From the NCBI GenBank assembly GCA_036873755.1, contig JAVTVY010020249.1, positions 1 to 64,000 of the forward strand: a stretch of 64,000 nt of DNA. The letters are read 5' to 3'. Origin of the DNA: Hanleya hanleyi (Eukaryota > Mollusca > Polyplacophora > Lepidopleurida > Hanleyidae). Position numbers and translations under genes: made by a program. The notes under the pieces were generated by a model. The model was not told where the DNA came from. It did not search any database and was given only the letters and a program-made list of their open reading frames with translations. Positions 29,782-41,906 of this stretch are shown here, one piece after another; position 1 is the first letter of the stretch; every line of letters starts with the position of its first letter.

Positions 29782-29819
29782 TTTATTCTTTCTCTCTTAA
29801 AAATCATCCTTAATATTTA

Positions 29820-30160
29820 GTTCGTTCAGTAAACAAAAACTTTGTTACATAAATAATACACATGGACTTGGTTAGCAGGGGCTTCTTCGTCGATGTTGTT
29901 AATTGTGTGATATAGTAGGGGAGGGGTATATCGATCGGTGTAGTTGGATAGAACACATTTTTGTTTTATCCACTGTTATTGTGGTGTATGAAAAGGTGGG
30001 AAATTATTATATTCTTGAAAAGAAAATATATAGATATTTATTGACAACAACATCGACGAAGCCACTATGCTATGATATGGGGTTAGAAGCTTTGTCACTA
30101 GTCCGTATATCAGAGGGGTAGTAACTGTATGTATTCTAGACACTGGTCTCCAAACTTCCT
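29820..30160. other. No recognisable gene
   Basis: AT-rich sequence between two tRNA-like segments. Confidence 0.4.
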
Positions 30161-30169
30161 CTTTGTGTA

Positions 30170-30255
30170 AGTTGATGTGGCCGAGTGGTTTAGAGCGCTT
30201 GTATTTACTGCTGGCCATTTGGTGACGAACTCGGGCGAGGGTTCGAGTGTTGCAC
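30170..30255 (+). repeat. tRNA-Leu/Ser-like SINE head
   Basis: A box TGGCCGAGTGGTTTAGAGCG and B box GGGTTCGAGTG at class-II spacing. The stems are imperfect. Confidence 0.6.
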
Positions 30256-30639
30256 GACACCCCCCAGTCAAATATACTGATTGCATATTTCTGAGAAAAA
30301 CACAAGAACCAAAAGTGACCCCTATGAATTTTAGAAAATAGAAAAATTTCCTATGAAAGAATATTTCAGGAAAAAAGACAACAATCTTTAGTTAGAAATC
30401 GGGTTCCTTTTGGGGAGTAGTAAGTTGATCCAGCTCTCAATAATCTTCTTTCGGAAGTATACACACACATCGGGTTTAATCAACGTATTGCAGAAACTTG
30501 TCCAACAACTCTGTAAATCTTACAAAGCTGTATATCTTCAGGCATATTGATCCAATATCACCGTTTGTGGCTGGTCTATCGCCGCAAGCCCGTACATTGC
30601 GACCAAATACGGAATAACAGCCCATCTTCCTGTGGAATT

Positions 30640-30715
30640 ACACGAATATAGAATTTCGACATTATCCCTTTTCTGAATGGTAATATTCCAGAAGGTTCGT
30701 ATATAGTGTATATAC
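30640..30715 (+). pseudogene. Small RT fragment
   Basis: AATTTCGACATTATCCC and TAATATTCCAGAAGG match the region of the RT frame at about 55758-55812 (AATTTCGACATC..., TAATATTCCAGTGGG). Too short for more than a tentative call. Confidence 0.35.
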
Positions 30716-30844
30716 ACATCTCGTCCAGCACATCTGCTAGATCAGAGAGGGGGGATGTGAAGATCAGTCAACGTCATTACTTCAACAAGAGCCTCATGGG
30801 CTTCAATATACGCTCGCTCACACACTGTCACATCTAAGTCGCGA

Positions 30845-30975
30845 TCGGCCTGGTCACAGCCACAGTCTGGTCACGACCGGTTCCTTCGTGATTGGGTCCA
30901 GCGTCTATCTTCCGGGTCTTCGTGGTTGGGTCCAGCGTCTATCTTCCTTCCCCTGGTCTTCGTCCACTCCAGTAT
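30845..30975. repeat. Short tandem repeat with TTGGGTCCAGCGTCTATCTT
   Basis: Two adjacent copies of about 38 bp, with related sequence continuing to 31060 (CTTCCTTCCCC(T/C)GGTCTTC). Confidence 0.6.
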
Positions 30976-31092
30976 GGATGGACTTTACGTCGTGTTTCGT
31001 CTTACACGACCTGGTCCCTCCGTGGTTAAGTCTGATGTCTGTCTTCCTTCCCCCGGTCTTCTTCTACGCTCCGGCTGTATGGACTTCTCGTC

Positions 31093-31242
31093 GAGAGTAC
31101 TGTCGTACCCAGGCCGTCCGTATCCATTGACAGTTACCAACGCTTGGAGGGGCAAAGTCGTGTAAGACGAGACACGACTTGGCCCCTCCAAGCGTTGGTA
31201 ACTGTCAATGGATGCGGACGGCCTGGGCACGACAGTACTCTC
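31093..31242. repeat. 150-bp hairpin (inverted repeat, about 71-bp arms)
   Basis: GAGAGTACTGTCGT at 31093 pairs with ACGACAGTACTCTC ending at 31242. The arms are nearly perfect and separated by about 8 nt (AAGACGAG). Confidence 0.85.
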
Positions 31243-31496
31243 ACAGTACAGAGGCTTCTACGCACCGGCCCGTCTCTCTGTAACACCGCAGGACTAATCA
31301 ACTGCACAGCTCACCACAGCAGCAGACGGCACCCCTCGTAGAAATAAACCCCCAGGCTTCATCGACCCCGCTCTCGACTCCGCGGCCCGGCTCCAAGGAC
31401 AAATCATCAAGGCTAGAGTTCACGGCTACACGGTCCACATAGGATCTGGCGATACAGACGTCGATAACACATGGTGGATGGGTAGACACCTGGTCT

Positions 31497-31705
31497 AGGA
31501 CTCCTCTTCTCTCACTACTGTATGGACATCCCTAATAGATGGTCACCTGGTCTAGGAACCCTCTTCTCCCACTACTGCATGGACCTCCCTAATAGATGGT
31601 CACCTGGTCTAGAAACCCTCTTTTACTACTACTGTATGGTCATCCGCAATAGGTGGGCATCTGGTCAAGGATTCCCCCTTTTACTGCTATTGTATGGGAC
31701 ATTAT
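31497..31705. repeat. Approximately 58-bp tandem repeat
   Basis: Three and a half units with CTACTGTATGG...AATAGATGGTCACCTGGTCTAG. Confidence 0.8.
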
Positions 31706-32010
31706 TAATATATGATTGTCCGTGAATTATATAACGTATGGACAGGGTTGTGGGAGACTATGCTTATGGGTGTGTGAATGGATAATCGTTTATGTACGAA
31801 TTTATTGGGTAGGATCATGAGTATCAAGCTCTAGACTTGAAGCCTGTAGCTTGTGAGTGTTAGCGTGAATGTATTTCAACCTGTCGGTTGTGTGTTTAAA
31901 TACGTGTGCATGGATTATTGTTTATGTAGGATCTGTGATTGATTTTGTATAGCTACAGCCTCTATACATGGACGAGCATCCCCTACCAGCTACAGCTACA
32001 TCGATACCAT
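31706..32010. other. No recognisable gene
   Basis: Non-coding sequence between minisatellites. Confidence 0.4.
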
Positions 32011-32014
32011 TAAC

Positions 32015-32245
32015 CCCAGTGCTGTACCCACACGACTGTGCAATACGGTCGAGTCAGGTAGAGATGAAGTTAAAGTATGGCCACGCTGTTAACACTAACG
32101 CCTTAGTTATTTCCCAGAGCTAGACCCACAAGACTGTGCAATACGGTCGAGTCGGGTAGAGATAGGATTAACCGTCAACGCTAAGTGTCTATAGTTTAAT
32201 TCCCAGTGCTGTACACGCACGACTGTGCAATACGGTCGAGATTAA
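32015..32245. repeat. Approximately 100-bp tandem repeat, three units
   Basis: GACTGTGCAATACGGTCGAG occurs near 32033, 32131 and 32220, each preceded by CCCAG(T/A)GCT. Confidence 0.8.
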
Positions 32246-32249
32246 AGTA

Positions 32250-33185
32250 AACGCAGCCCGAAAATGTAAATGTGTGCTATTAAATTCGGCGACGGCTCTT
32301 CCCAATTCGACGGCGGCCGAAATTCGGCAGCCTGGTCACGGCCCTTCTCTGGCCTGGCGGCGGCAATGTATAAGATTTTTTCTCCCCCGATTTATTTTGA
32401 AGTCTTCTCGCTTTGAGATTTCTGGTAGACTGTCTCGTTTTAGCGGGAGCATGTCTCGTATAGGACTACCGCTCTTCTGCGGATAAAGGTAGAAACAAAA
32501 GTCGACGATGCTGGCGCCCTCTTTTATGTTATTTTACAACACTTCCTGATCAGTTTATCTTGGCTCCGCTGGGAAAATATGGCTATGAAGGAACAAACCA
32601 TAATTCATGACGGACTTAACTGGTAAATCTCGGCCTCCAACTCTCTCTAGTTAATTTACACGACGACCTTAAATTTCACTGTCCTACATTTGCATCATCC
32701 TCCCCACAGCGCATGCTCCATTTCACAGGCTCATTTATCATCCCTGCCTCCAATAGCGGAAGTTGACCTTTACTACGTTGGTACGACGTATAGGGGAAAA
32801 CCCACGTACGCACGGTTCAGTTTGAATCCGGCCGAACAACCCCATCAGTTTTGTACATGAGCGAACTACTTTTCATATGCACTGTCCAGATAAACAGGGA
32901 AAATAATCTCCAGATAATTCTTTTTAACGCTAGGTCAACAGAGGTATTAAGCAGACTTGAAAAGTAATCGAAATGTTCGGCAAACATCTACTTTACTATA
33001 TATGATGTCACATCCGGCGATGTGCGCGCGGCCCGGAATCCAGTCCAAAATCTGACTGGTGGCTGGGGTATTATTAGACCCCCAGCGAGATGGTTGCATT
33101 TGCATATCGCTCCAACACTTCCGCATTCCGGACTGACGTCATCAACAGCGAAGCAGCCAGCTCTACCATGGTCCCTTTCGCCGTC
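32250..33185. other. No recognisable gene; expected 3' LTR side of the gypsy element
   Basis: I could not match this stretch to the sequence right of 36442, so no LTR pair can be called. Confidence 0.4.
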
Positions 33186-33282
33186 TCAACTGATCGTTTG
33201 AGGTAATTTCATCGGGATTATGAGCCGATTTGTGGGCCGAACTGGCTCTTCAGCCGTACTGGTTGGGCTGCCACCCCCAGCC

Positions 33283-34639
33283 TCATCGGTGTTCTCCTCG
33301 CCCGCTGTATCGCTGACCTCTGTTACCGGCTTGTGCAATATCAGTCTCGGGAGCTCTGGGACTACTTCCGGCTTGGATGACGCGTCCACTACGGCTCATC
33401 TGGGGCTGGCCAATGGATGGCTGCACGGCGACCGGGTGTGTCCGGGCGTACGGTCCCTCGGGGGCCGGCTCTACCCCCTGCTGGTCGCCGCCGTCGTCGT
33501 CACTGCCGCTCCCTGACGTTGCATCATCTTCCGTGTCCGCCCGTGAATAGCACGGTTTGACCCAGTCGACGTGCACGACCTGTCGCCTCCCGTCGTCACT
33601 CCGGTAGGTAACATCCGACAACGCCGCCTCCACCACAAATGGTCCCAGCCACCGGTCTCGAAGCTTCCGAATCTGCCCTGGCCGGGTCACTACGGTGTGC
33701 AGATAGACCTGGTCCCCGGGGACGAATCTTTGGGCCTTGGCCTTCAGGTTGTACAGACGCTTCTGTCGTTTCAGGGCCTTTCCACTACTTTCCCTCGCAT
33801 CCTCATGGACGTCGACCAAGTGGTCACGAAGGTCCCCGACCCACGGCACTGGCTCCGTTCTCTCACTTGGGGGAGCTCTGACGGTCAGGTGAGCTGGTAG
33901 AGTCACCTCCCGGCCAAACGTCATCATATTCGGCGTATACTCCGTAGTCTCGTGTGCTGCTGCACGATACGCCATCAGCGTCAGTGGAATATATACATCC
34001 CAATCGTCTGGGTGGCGGGCGGCACTAGCATGAAGCATCTGACCCAGGGTCCTGTTGAACCTTTCAACTTGGCCGTTAGACCGTGGATGGTACGCCGTCG
34101 TCCGCGTCTTCATCATGCCGAGGATCCGACACATCCCCTCGAACACTTTGCTCTCAAAGTTCCGCCCCTGATCCGAGTGTATCAGGGAGGGGACACCGAA
34201 TCGGCTGACGTACAAGTCTACCCTCTACCCACTTCGTCAAATAGTCACAGATCACCACAATATGCAGATTCCCTCTCATTGTCAGGGAGAGAGGGCCCAT
34301 CAGGTCCACGGCAATACGTTCTCCGGGGCATCCCGTCATCATCCCGCGGTGCTGTCCTCGGGGTTTCTTCCCGGCCTGCTTCCTCCGGCTGCAAGTGTCG
34401 CAGCTCCGACACCACTGTCGAACGTCACGCTGCAGGCCGACCCAGGTGTACGCTTGTCGCACCTTCTTCAAGATCTTGAACACACCGAGGTGCCCTCCAG
34501 TCGAGCTGTCATGACATTCCTTGAGTATCCTCTTGTGAAGGGCCCTCGGGACCACCAGTAACTTAGCCTTCTCCCGGCCTCGCACGTCATACCAACGTCG
34601 CACCAGGAGGTCTCCTTCCAGGGCCAAGGCGTCGACCAC
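33283..34639 (-). pseudogene. gypsy integrase (H2C2 finger, DDE core), frameshifted
   Basis: The N-terminal H2C2 finger (H..H...C..C around GGHLG and CRSCDTC), first aspartate in IAVDLMGP, second in HSDQGRNF and glutamate in NGQVERFNRT are all visible, followed by a C-terminal GPF/Y-like segment (LGPFVVE). The frame shifts near 34205, where part of the core between WVEGR and YVSRFGVP is shortened. A polar tail follows. Confidence 0.85.
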
Positions 34640-34645
34640 ACCTCG

Positions 34646-36381
34646 TCATAACATCTCGTCAACCTGCTTGTCAATCTCCCATCGGGCATGAAGGGGCGGT
34701 CTTCTAGGTGGAATACGAATCGGGGGTGCATTCCCCGTCTTTATCTGATGCTGCACCCTGGTCGTACGCCCAAGGTCATCGTCATCGGCAGCAAACAAAT
34801 CAGCGTGTCGACTCAGCATTTGTTCAACTTCCCTCAGCTGGGCTGCATTCAGGCCGTCCTTGGACTTCAACAGAGGCTGCATATATGCTGGCAGGGTTGT
34901 CGTCCGCGCCTTCGGCTCTTTATGCTCTTCCGGAACATCACCCAGTGTGGACATACTACCACAGAAGGTACCAGCGTGAATGACTGTGGACTCATCGGAA
35001 GCGTTCAGCATACGAATAGGCACACTACCATCAGATGCAACTCGAGAAAGTGTTCTCGCCAGGACTAGGCCGGTCTTCTCGGTAAATGCGAGCTCCCCCT
35101 CTACTAGTCCAATTTCACCCGGCGGTGCGTCTTCCACCCTAGCCGGGGCAAGCATCTGGGTTCTAGGCGGTATGGTGGTGGTCTCAGCCAGGGCCAAACG
35201 ATAACAATCGAAACTTCCTACAACCTCGCATTGCAGGTACTTGCCTCCTAGCTTCAATCGATGGCCTCTTGCGTCAAGTATACAGCCGTGGCGATACAGG
35301 AAGTCGTACCCCAAGATGGCATCGATGGACAAATCTCCCACAACCAGCGTGTGCTTCCACACCGTCCCTCGGATCGATATCCTGAAGTCTCCCTCTCCGA
35401 GTAAAGGCATATGGGAACCGTCAGCCACCTTGATGGACTGGTACCAGGAGTCTCGAAGGACTGGTTTCACATCTGGGTCAAGCTGTTCCCATATCCGGCG
35501 GCTGATCAAGGAGATAGATGCTCCGGAGTCCACACAGCACATCACCTTCTGGTCTGGGTAGGCCATCTGGCTGAGTCTCACCAGAGCTTGGCCCAGTTCA
35601 GGTAGACCTTCTCCCCTCTGTCGTCGCCTTGACTTCAGCTTGGACTTATACAACTCTGTTTGGTTAGGCGGGGTGAAGCGTCTCTTCAAGGCATCACGTA
35701 GGCAGGTGAAATTTGCCTCCCCTGGTTTTATCTTCAGACTAGAGAGAACCTGTTGTGCTGGCCCCCGCAGAGATACGGCCAAGTGCTGTCCCTTCTCTTC
35801 TGGCGTCCACCGGTTCAAGGCTGCGCAATGCTCAAAATGTACCAGGTGATCTCTCCAGGGCGTACTCCCATCATAGGTCGAAGCCTTAACCAACATCTTA
35901 CGGGAAACAGGGATGGTCGTGCCTGTGGCCTCCCACTGGTATCAGCTGCTGAATGGCGCTCTTCTGCGACCTGGTCGCCAGCTTCTGCGACCCGGTCGCA
36001 AATCGTCTGTTCCCGTACAGGCTGGTCTATGGGGGTTCTGGCAGTACCCTCTTCGGCCCTGGGCGCGGACGTGTCCCATCGTCGTCTGATCGAAGGTTGC
36101 CAGCATCGTCTGCATTCAGCCTGTAAGCTCTTGAGGCCCTCTAGTAGAGTTCGGATAGTCGACGGAGTCTCGATCTCGACGATGGCGGGCGTTGACAGCT
36201 CGGGCGGTGCTTCCACAGGACTCACATCTTCTGTCGTCCTCAACGTCGCTGAGCCAGGTAACCCCATCCTCAATCGCTCTCCCCCCTGTAGGATAGCTCG
36301 TAGGCCCGCTATGTTCGGACGCCTCGGTGTTGCTAGGGAACTCATGGGTATTGGTGTTGTCGGCACGTCGTGGTTGGTCAT
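34646..36381 (-). pseudogene. gypsy gag-protease with start of RT, deleted and frameshifted
   Basis: The gag N-terminal part (36381-35815) and capsid-like segment (WRDHLVHFEHCAALN...) lie in different frames. The capsid region runs into the protease (CVDSGASISLIS) without zinc knuckles. Downstream the polyprotein reaches the connection region before RT (IRIPPRRPPLHARWEIDKQV) and stops at the deletion junction. Confidence 0.85.
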
Positions 36382-36423
36382 CTCTAGTAGTCGGTTGTTC
36401 TCTTCTGTTGTAGATCAGGCCAG

Positions 36424-36441
36424 ATCCCACCGCTGCCACCA
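36424..36441 (-). other. Primer binding site of the gypsy element
   Basis: On the plus strand ATCCCACCGCTGCCACCA reads as a tRNA 3' end with CCA. The minus strand is therefore a TGGTGGCAGCGG-type primer site, directly upstream of gag. Confidence 0.6.
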
Positions 36442-37700
36442 GTTTTCTACGTGTAACGTGTACGAGCAGGACCAGTCGTGGTGTTTACGTGAAAACGAAT
36501 CAATAACCGGGATTGCCCACTGGCATTCCGGCCGTCACCGTAGTTAACCCCTTCACTAGTAGAGATCCGGGGATCGAAGAGATGATCACAACCCTACAAG
36601 GATGACTGACGCTGATGTAAAGGTCTATTATGGTATATTGTGCACAAATAGTATACGCGATTACAGATAATAGCGTAGAACCACGTGGCTTAGACAGAAT
36701 GTCTAAGGAGATGTAACGTTATGCAGTAGAACAATATTTACATATATGTACAGACATTAGGAGAGTGTATGCAAATAAACTTGATGTTATATACAAATAA
36801 TATAAGAGTGTGTGCATATAAATTTTACAGTTACAGTTATGCGATAAATATGTAGGGGTACGCGATAAGGGCAGCCTGGTTGCTGGCCCTTCTCTTCTGT
36901 GTCTAAGGGCGGCCTGGCTGCTGGCCCTTCACCTCTTCTGTCACACGTAATCAAGGGCGGCCTGGTTGTTGGCCCTTTCCCTGCAAGCCTCTGCGACCTT
37001 CTGCGACCCGGTCGCAAGTCATCTTCTTCCGTCGTTGGAACGTTACGGCTGCAACGCTCTCTCGATACACGACACTCAGTCGTTGGAGCCTCTCCACGGA
37101 TGTGGCAGCCCGTCATCTTCTTAAACCCCCAGTCGTCGGAACGTTACGGCTGTAACGCTCTCTCAATATATACCACCCAGTCGTTGGAGCCTCTCCACGG
37201 ATGTGGCAGCCCGTCGTCTTCTTCGCCCCCAGTCGTCGGAGCCTGACCCCAACTTGTCAGCTCACCAGTCTGCTTCCCGCACAGGTAGGTATAGCACGGC
37301 GTCTCAACCGTCACGGCTGCTGCGACCCGTCTATAGACACGACCCGTGGCTACACAACTTCACGACGACTCTCCAGGTAAGAAACACGTACAGCTCGTCC
37401 TCCGTGGCCGTCACAACATCTACTTGGGTATATATTGTGTTATCATTACATCTGGTACCGATGTAGCATCATTACTGTCTGTAAACCGCTGCTGGCGACC
37501 TTCTGCGACCCGGGTCGCAGGTCAGATTTCACGGTTTATCGACGTTTCTCGGGAGAAGAAGCCCGTCTGTGCTGTGCCTTGTCTTTTCTGTACTGTCTGT
37601 AATCTTTGTGGTCTCTTTCGCACCCGTACAGCGTCTATGCGACCTTTCTGCGACCCGATCTCCGACCTCACGGGCTGCACGATATGTCGTTGAATAACGG
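36442..37700. repeat. Possible 5' LTR region with tandem duplication and GCGACC/GGTCGC palindromes
   Basis: A unit of about 118 bp (TCGTTGGAGCCTCTCCACGG, TGGCAGCCCGTC) is repeated at 37015-37250. The word CTGCGACCCGGTCGCA or variants recur near 35985, 37000, 37505, 37650 and 38285. Position next to the primer site suggests LTR sequence, but no LTR ends were found. Confidence 0.4.
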
Positions 37701-38860
37701 TAGGAGAGATTGGCTCTATTATCTCTGTATTTATAGTGCATTTGCATATAATCTGAGGGTGGAGGGAATCCCTTATTGCCGTCAAATACCGCTTCACGAC
37801 CGATGACACCGACACATAAATTATACTGACCGCGTCTCAGTGCCCGGGCTGTTCAGCAAAACAGTGCCGATATCATACAATCCACTGGTATTGACCTATA
37901 TCCTTATTCTATACTGATGTCTGATCATGATTGCCGGAATGTGCTACGCGGTAATACATGTCATGTTACAGTATTATAGAATACCCCCAGACTACAATAA
38001 ACACGCCAGTCTTCCCACTCTGTCGTGTTCCCTATACTTATAGTAGAACACAAAAACGGCATGTATATGCGTATACATTATATTATATAATATATATATA
38101 TATATATATATACATATATACACGCATTAGTAAAGTTGTCTTAAATGACGGATTTGCCACAAAAACACGGTTCCACACTGAAAATGCAAGCCGGCAAATT
38201 CGCATTGGATTGACGTGTTTTATACAGGTTGCACTAGCTACAGGATCTACAATCTTTTAGACTCCCAGGCCAAAACAATTACATTTGCGACCCGGTCGCA
38301 AAGTGCGCCAAAACCACACAATCCAGGCTGTACCTGGCGTGCTTTCTCCAGATCTGTCTTTTCGGTCTGCTTCCGCTTGAAATGTCTGCACCTCTATATA
38401 TACTGCGTGCACTCTCTCGCACCCGAAAAGTCCCCACAGGAAGTTTCCTCGCGAACGGAGACGTTTCGCCTGCAATGAAAGATCGTCTCTCACAGCGAAA
38501 TTACAGTTCATAGTCCATAAACTGGAACGGCATCCCAATCTAGAACCTGCAGAGAATATTCCACGTAAATGGCAACTCCTATCTTGCTCTGGTAAGCGAG
38601 AAATACGGGGGACTCCATTTCCGTACACTGGCTTGTTTCTCGTTGATGATACATGTCAAGGTCGTTCCCCGCATTCCATTCTGGGTCACCCTCCATATTC
38701 AAACTGTTCTCTACACAAACGGTTAACCGTTACACCACTACAAGGTATATTCAAAGTTTGGTATCAATTGACAACCTAAAACTGGAGATCTCGCACAGCT
38801 TATAAAAGTTAAAAGATGGACAGGCCGTCACCGACGGACAGAAATCGTGATCGTGTCACG
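37701..38860. other. No recognisable gene; (TA)n microsatellite at about 38085-38115
   Basis: Only short frames without family motifs, plus one GCGACCCGGTCGCA copy at 38287. Confidence 0.4.
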
Positions 38861-38862
38861 AG

Positions 38863-38943
38863 CGTGTCGTGGCCGAATGGTTAGAGTGTCTGACTCTGAC
38901 CCGGAGTGCTACAGCTGGCGTGGGTTCGCGCCTCGCCAGTGAC
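38863..38943 (+). repeat. tRNA-derived SINE head (class II)
   Basis: A box TGGCCGAATGGTTAGAGTG, B box GGGTTCGCGCC, and an acceptor-like GTGTCGTG start. The stems do not fully pair. Confidence 0.6.
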
Positions 38944-39800
38944 CGCTTACGTATATACTCGCCTATTCACAATGCGCTGGACTGATTCGGCATCCAGGGT
39001 AATATGAACTGATGGTGGAACTAGTTGCTACGCTAGACCTTCGCCAGCTGAGGCACTTGGGAATAAAGTACCTGGGTGTCTTTCAGTGACCGCTATATAA
39101 ATCCACTCACAGTAGTACATCGCACACACCTGGTCAGGCAAAGAAATATCCATAACTCGATCTGTCTCAAAATTCCTTTCAGATCTACCCAGGTTCATCA
39201 AGGCAGTGTGAATTGCCATTGTTGCATTGTCAGCTGGAAAAGCCCAGGCTTGGGGACCTCATGTGAAGATTGGCCATGCACCCCTGGAGGAAATACCCCG
39301 GAGGGTGAGATATATAGGTTATATCACACCACTGCTTGTGTATTTCCTGTTCATGTCAAACAGTAGGATTTAACTTGCTAGGAAGTTTGGGGGGGGGATG
39401 TTAGCTCTCAATAAATCAGTTGACATCCTCACTTGTTGTTTTGAAATGTTTATCGTTTCCTGCTTATATTTCCAGAAGATTTGAGAATATTTCCATACCA
39501 AAGTTCTGATGAAATCGTAAAGGAATATTTATTAAAATAAATTGATAACAAATACACTGTTGGCATAACCGATATTTGCTATGATCAAAATGTGACCAGG
39601 AAAAGCAGGATAAATTATGATTAGATTTCCTATCACCATAACCATGATAACAGGCTATATTTTAATTGTCTATTTATTGCACTATTCTTGACCAAGGCTA
39701 AGGATTGCTGCATAATTCAATTGTACATCTGTACCCACATCTTGAAAATGAGAACATTTCATTCATTCATTTCATTTAAAACGTTTTAAACAATTTTTTT
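38944..39800. other. No recognisable gene
   Basis: SINE tail and AT-rich DNA. A frame at 39076-39366 has no family resemblance. Confidence 0.4.
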
Positions 39801-39809
39801 TCTCCTCAG

Positions 39810-39945
39810 ATGCAACCAATCGGACATGTTCGAGGCGCACATTTCATCGACTCGGAGCAGACATGTGATCATGGAAATCATGCAGCGTCTATTGTTGAAT
39901 TACTTCTTCGCCAAAGAGGAAATAGCATCAGGCAATATCACATGA
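39810..39945 (+). pseudogene. Possible BEN-domain exon
   Basis: A strong acceptor (polypyrimidine then TCCTCAG) precedes a frame with RHVIMEIMQRLLLNYFFAKEE and ASGNIT, which resembles the middle of a BEN domain (helix, then F..EELA.GN.TG). The frame stops at 39943 and I see no GT donor, so it is either the end of a decayed gene or not an exon. Confidence 0.35.
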
Positions 39946-40528
39946 CCAATACAACTGGATGATGAACATTGTTAAAATCATATTAGTGTACATTCTCAAT
40001 ATTTTTTCCAATTGTGATTGCGTTTTCATTTAGTGTTGATCCATAATTCTGGATTCCACTACAAAATATTTTGCTTCAAATCCATGAATACTGCTTAAGT
40101 ATCATAATTTATATTGCTTTATAATACTCATAACATGCATTCAAGAATGTGTATTTTACATTAATAACAAATGACTTGAATGACTTTGGTACTACTGGAC
40201 CCAAATAATCTTTGTTCAGTGAGCGGCACATGTTTGGTTTTTGCAGAGGGCACACCAATAACAATAACATCACATTTCTATGATATTTCAATGCAAATCA
40301 TCCTGGTTATCGTCACATTCACTAATATCAGCATTACGCCAGTTGAATGTAGTGTAATATTTTTAAGATTTCTCTAATCATACTTTTTCGCTAATGTCAC
40401 AACAATTTTATACCATTCTACCCATTTAAATTATGAGGATAACCTCTGAATAGTTTCAGGATAACTTGACACATTGATAACTTGATAACAATTTCTTTGC
40501 TAATTTGATGACTTTTCATTTTTTATAG

Positions 40529-40674
40529 ATTACTGCCAGAAGAAGTTTCCCTGTACCAGCAAGGTGATTTTGGACGCGATGAAATCAAAATTGAATGGGG
40601 AGCTAAAAAGTTATAAAGAGACACTTGATCTGTTGAGAAAAACATGGATGCCTTGGACTTTGGATGCTACGTGA
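40529..40674 (+). pseudogene. Possible second BEN-domain exon and gene end
   Basis: Acceptor TTTTTTATAG, then a frame with KVILDAMKSKLNGE, like the last BEN helix, stopping at 40672. AATAAA follows near 40718, with a second copy near 40820. Together with 39810-39945 this could be the 3' end of a host gene. Support is by motif shape only. Confidence 0.35.
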
Positions 40675-40954
40675 ATGTGCTGGTTGCTATTCCCTATAAA
40701 TGTTTCTATTTTATATAATAAAATGTATGACATGACAACATAATAATCCCTTGTGTGTATAGCTGTATATACGTTTCTGTTTTGTGTGTATAGCTGTCTA
40801 TACGTTTCTATTTTATACAATAAAATGTATGAAATGAATGCATAGAATTTGTTATGTTGACTCTCATTCGACACGAAACGTTTCATCGTAAACCTGCAGT
40901 ATATTGGACAACCCTGCACAACCATCCAGCATTATTCTATCTGCGTTAATTGAC

Positions 40955-41350
40955 ACAAATGACAGCCCTGTAGGACAACCCTGTAGGATCCTGAAGGACG
41001 GTCTTGTAAGATCCTGTAGGACAGTCTTGTAGGATCTTGCAAGATCCTGCAGGACAGTCTTGTAAGATCCTGTATGACAGTCTTGTAAGATCTTGTAGGA
41101 TCCTGAAGGACGATCTTGTAAGATCCTGTAGGACAGTCTTGTAGGATCTTGTAAGATCCTGAAGGACGATCTTGTAAGATCCTGTAAGGACAGTCTTGTA
41201 AGATCCTGTAGGACAGTCTTGTAGGATCTTGTAAGATCCTGTAGGACAGTCTTGTAGGATCTTGTAAGATCCTGTAGGACAGTCTTACAAGAAAAGTGCC
41301 AAAATCTTACAAGACTGTCCTACAAGATCTTACAGGACACTTTCTTGTAG
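40955..41350. repeat. CTTGTAAGATCCTGTAGGACAGT tandem repeat
   Basis: Roughly 18-36-bp units of GATCCTGTAGGACAG and TCTTGTAAGATC, about 15 copies. They turn into the opposite orientation at 41290-41345, which gives a hairpin end. Confidence 0.85.
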
Positions 41351-41906
41351 CTCTTACAAGAATTTTTGGTAAGGGTTCCTATTAACAAAGCAGAAATTCT
41401 TCATAGACGACGATGGACTATGAATGTATGTTCGGACACTCATATTACAGACAAACAGTACGCTTTCCTTAGAAGTTAGGATACCCATTTATCAAGTTAA
41501 TTTATGAGCAAATAAATACAATGCACGAGTCCGTCTCAGCGGGTTACTAGCCCTGTGATCTGTCGATGACAAGTTGCTGTATACAGTGCAGTAAAGTGCC
41601 GATAATTTTGCTCTAGCTGAACGTGGAATTTGATTTCTTTTTTACATTTTTGAAGCAATTCCCCAGGAGCTTCACTTGCCTTCACGCCTCAAGATCATGC
41701 ACACCGGAGCACACAATTCTACATTGACTGTATGAGATGTGTCTTCGTTATTGCAGATTAATGAAGCTGATTGGTCTGGCAGTCCGTTCCTAGGAATGGT
41801 ATAGGCGAGAAAACAAATTTGGCGACTTGTACTCGTTTTTTTGTGAACGGAAGTGATTGGCAAACCTGTTTCCAACTTAGGGACAAACTCAAACCACAGC
41901 ACAGTA

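Larger units (their letters stand above)
33186..36441 (-). mobile_element. Ty3/gypsy retrotransposon remnant with two internal deletions
   Basis: On the minus strand: primer binding site, gag, protease, then directly the start of RT and, after a junction near 34645, integrase. Most of RT and all of RNase H are missing, as is the gag nucleocapsid zinc-knuckle region before the protease. Frameshifts add further damage. No LTR pair was identified. Confidence 0.85.

Noticed and set aside
33571..34561. Plus-strand frames inside the gypsy integrase region
   Set aside because: They are antisense to a clear integrase and have no domain of their own.
32250..38300. A complete LTR pair for the gypsy element
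   Set aside because: No matching sequence could be found between the two sides; only the primer site is supported.
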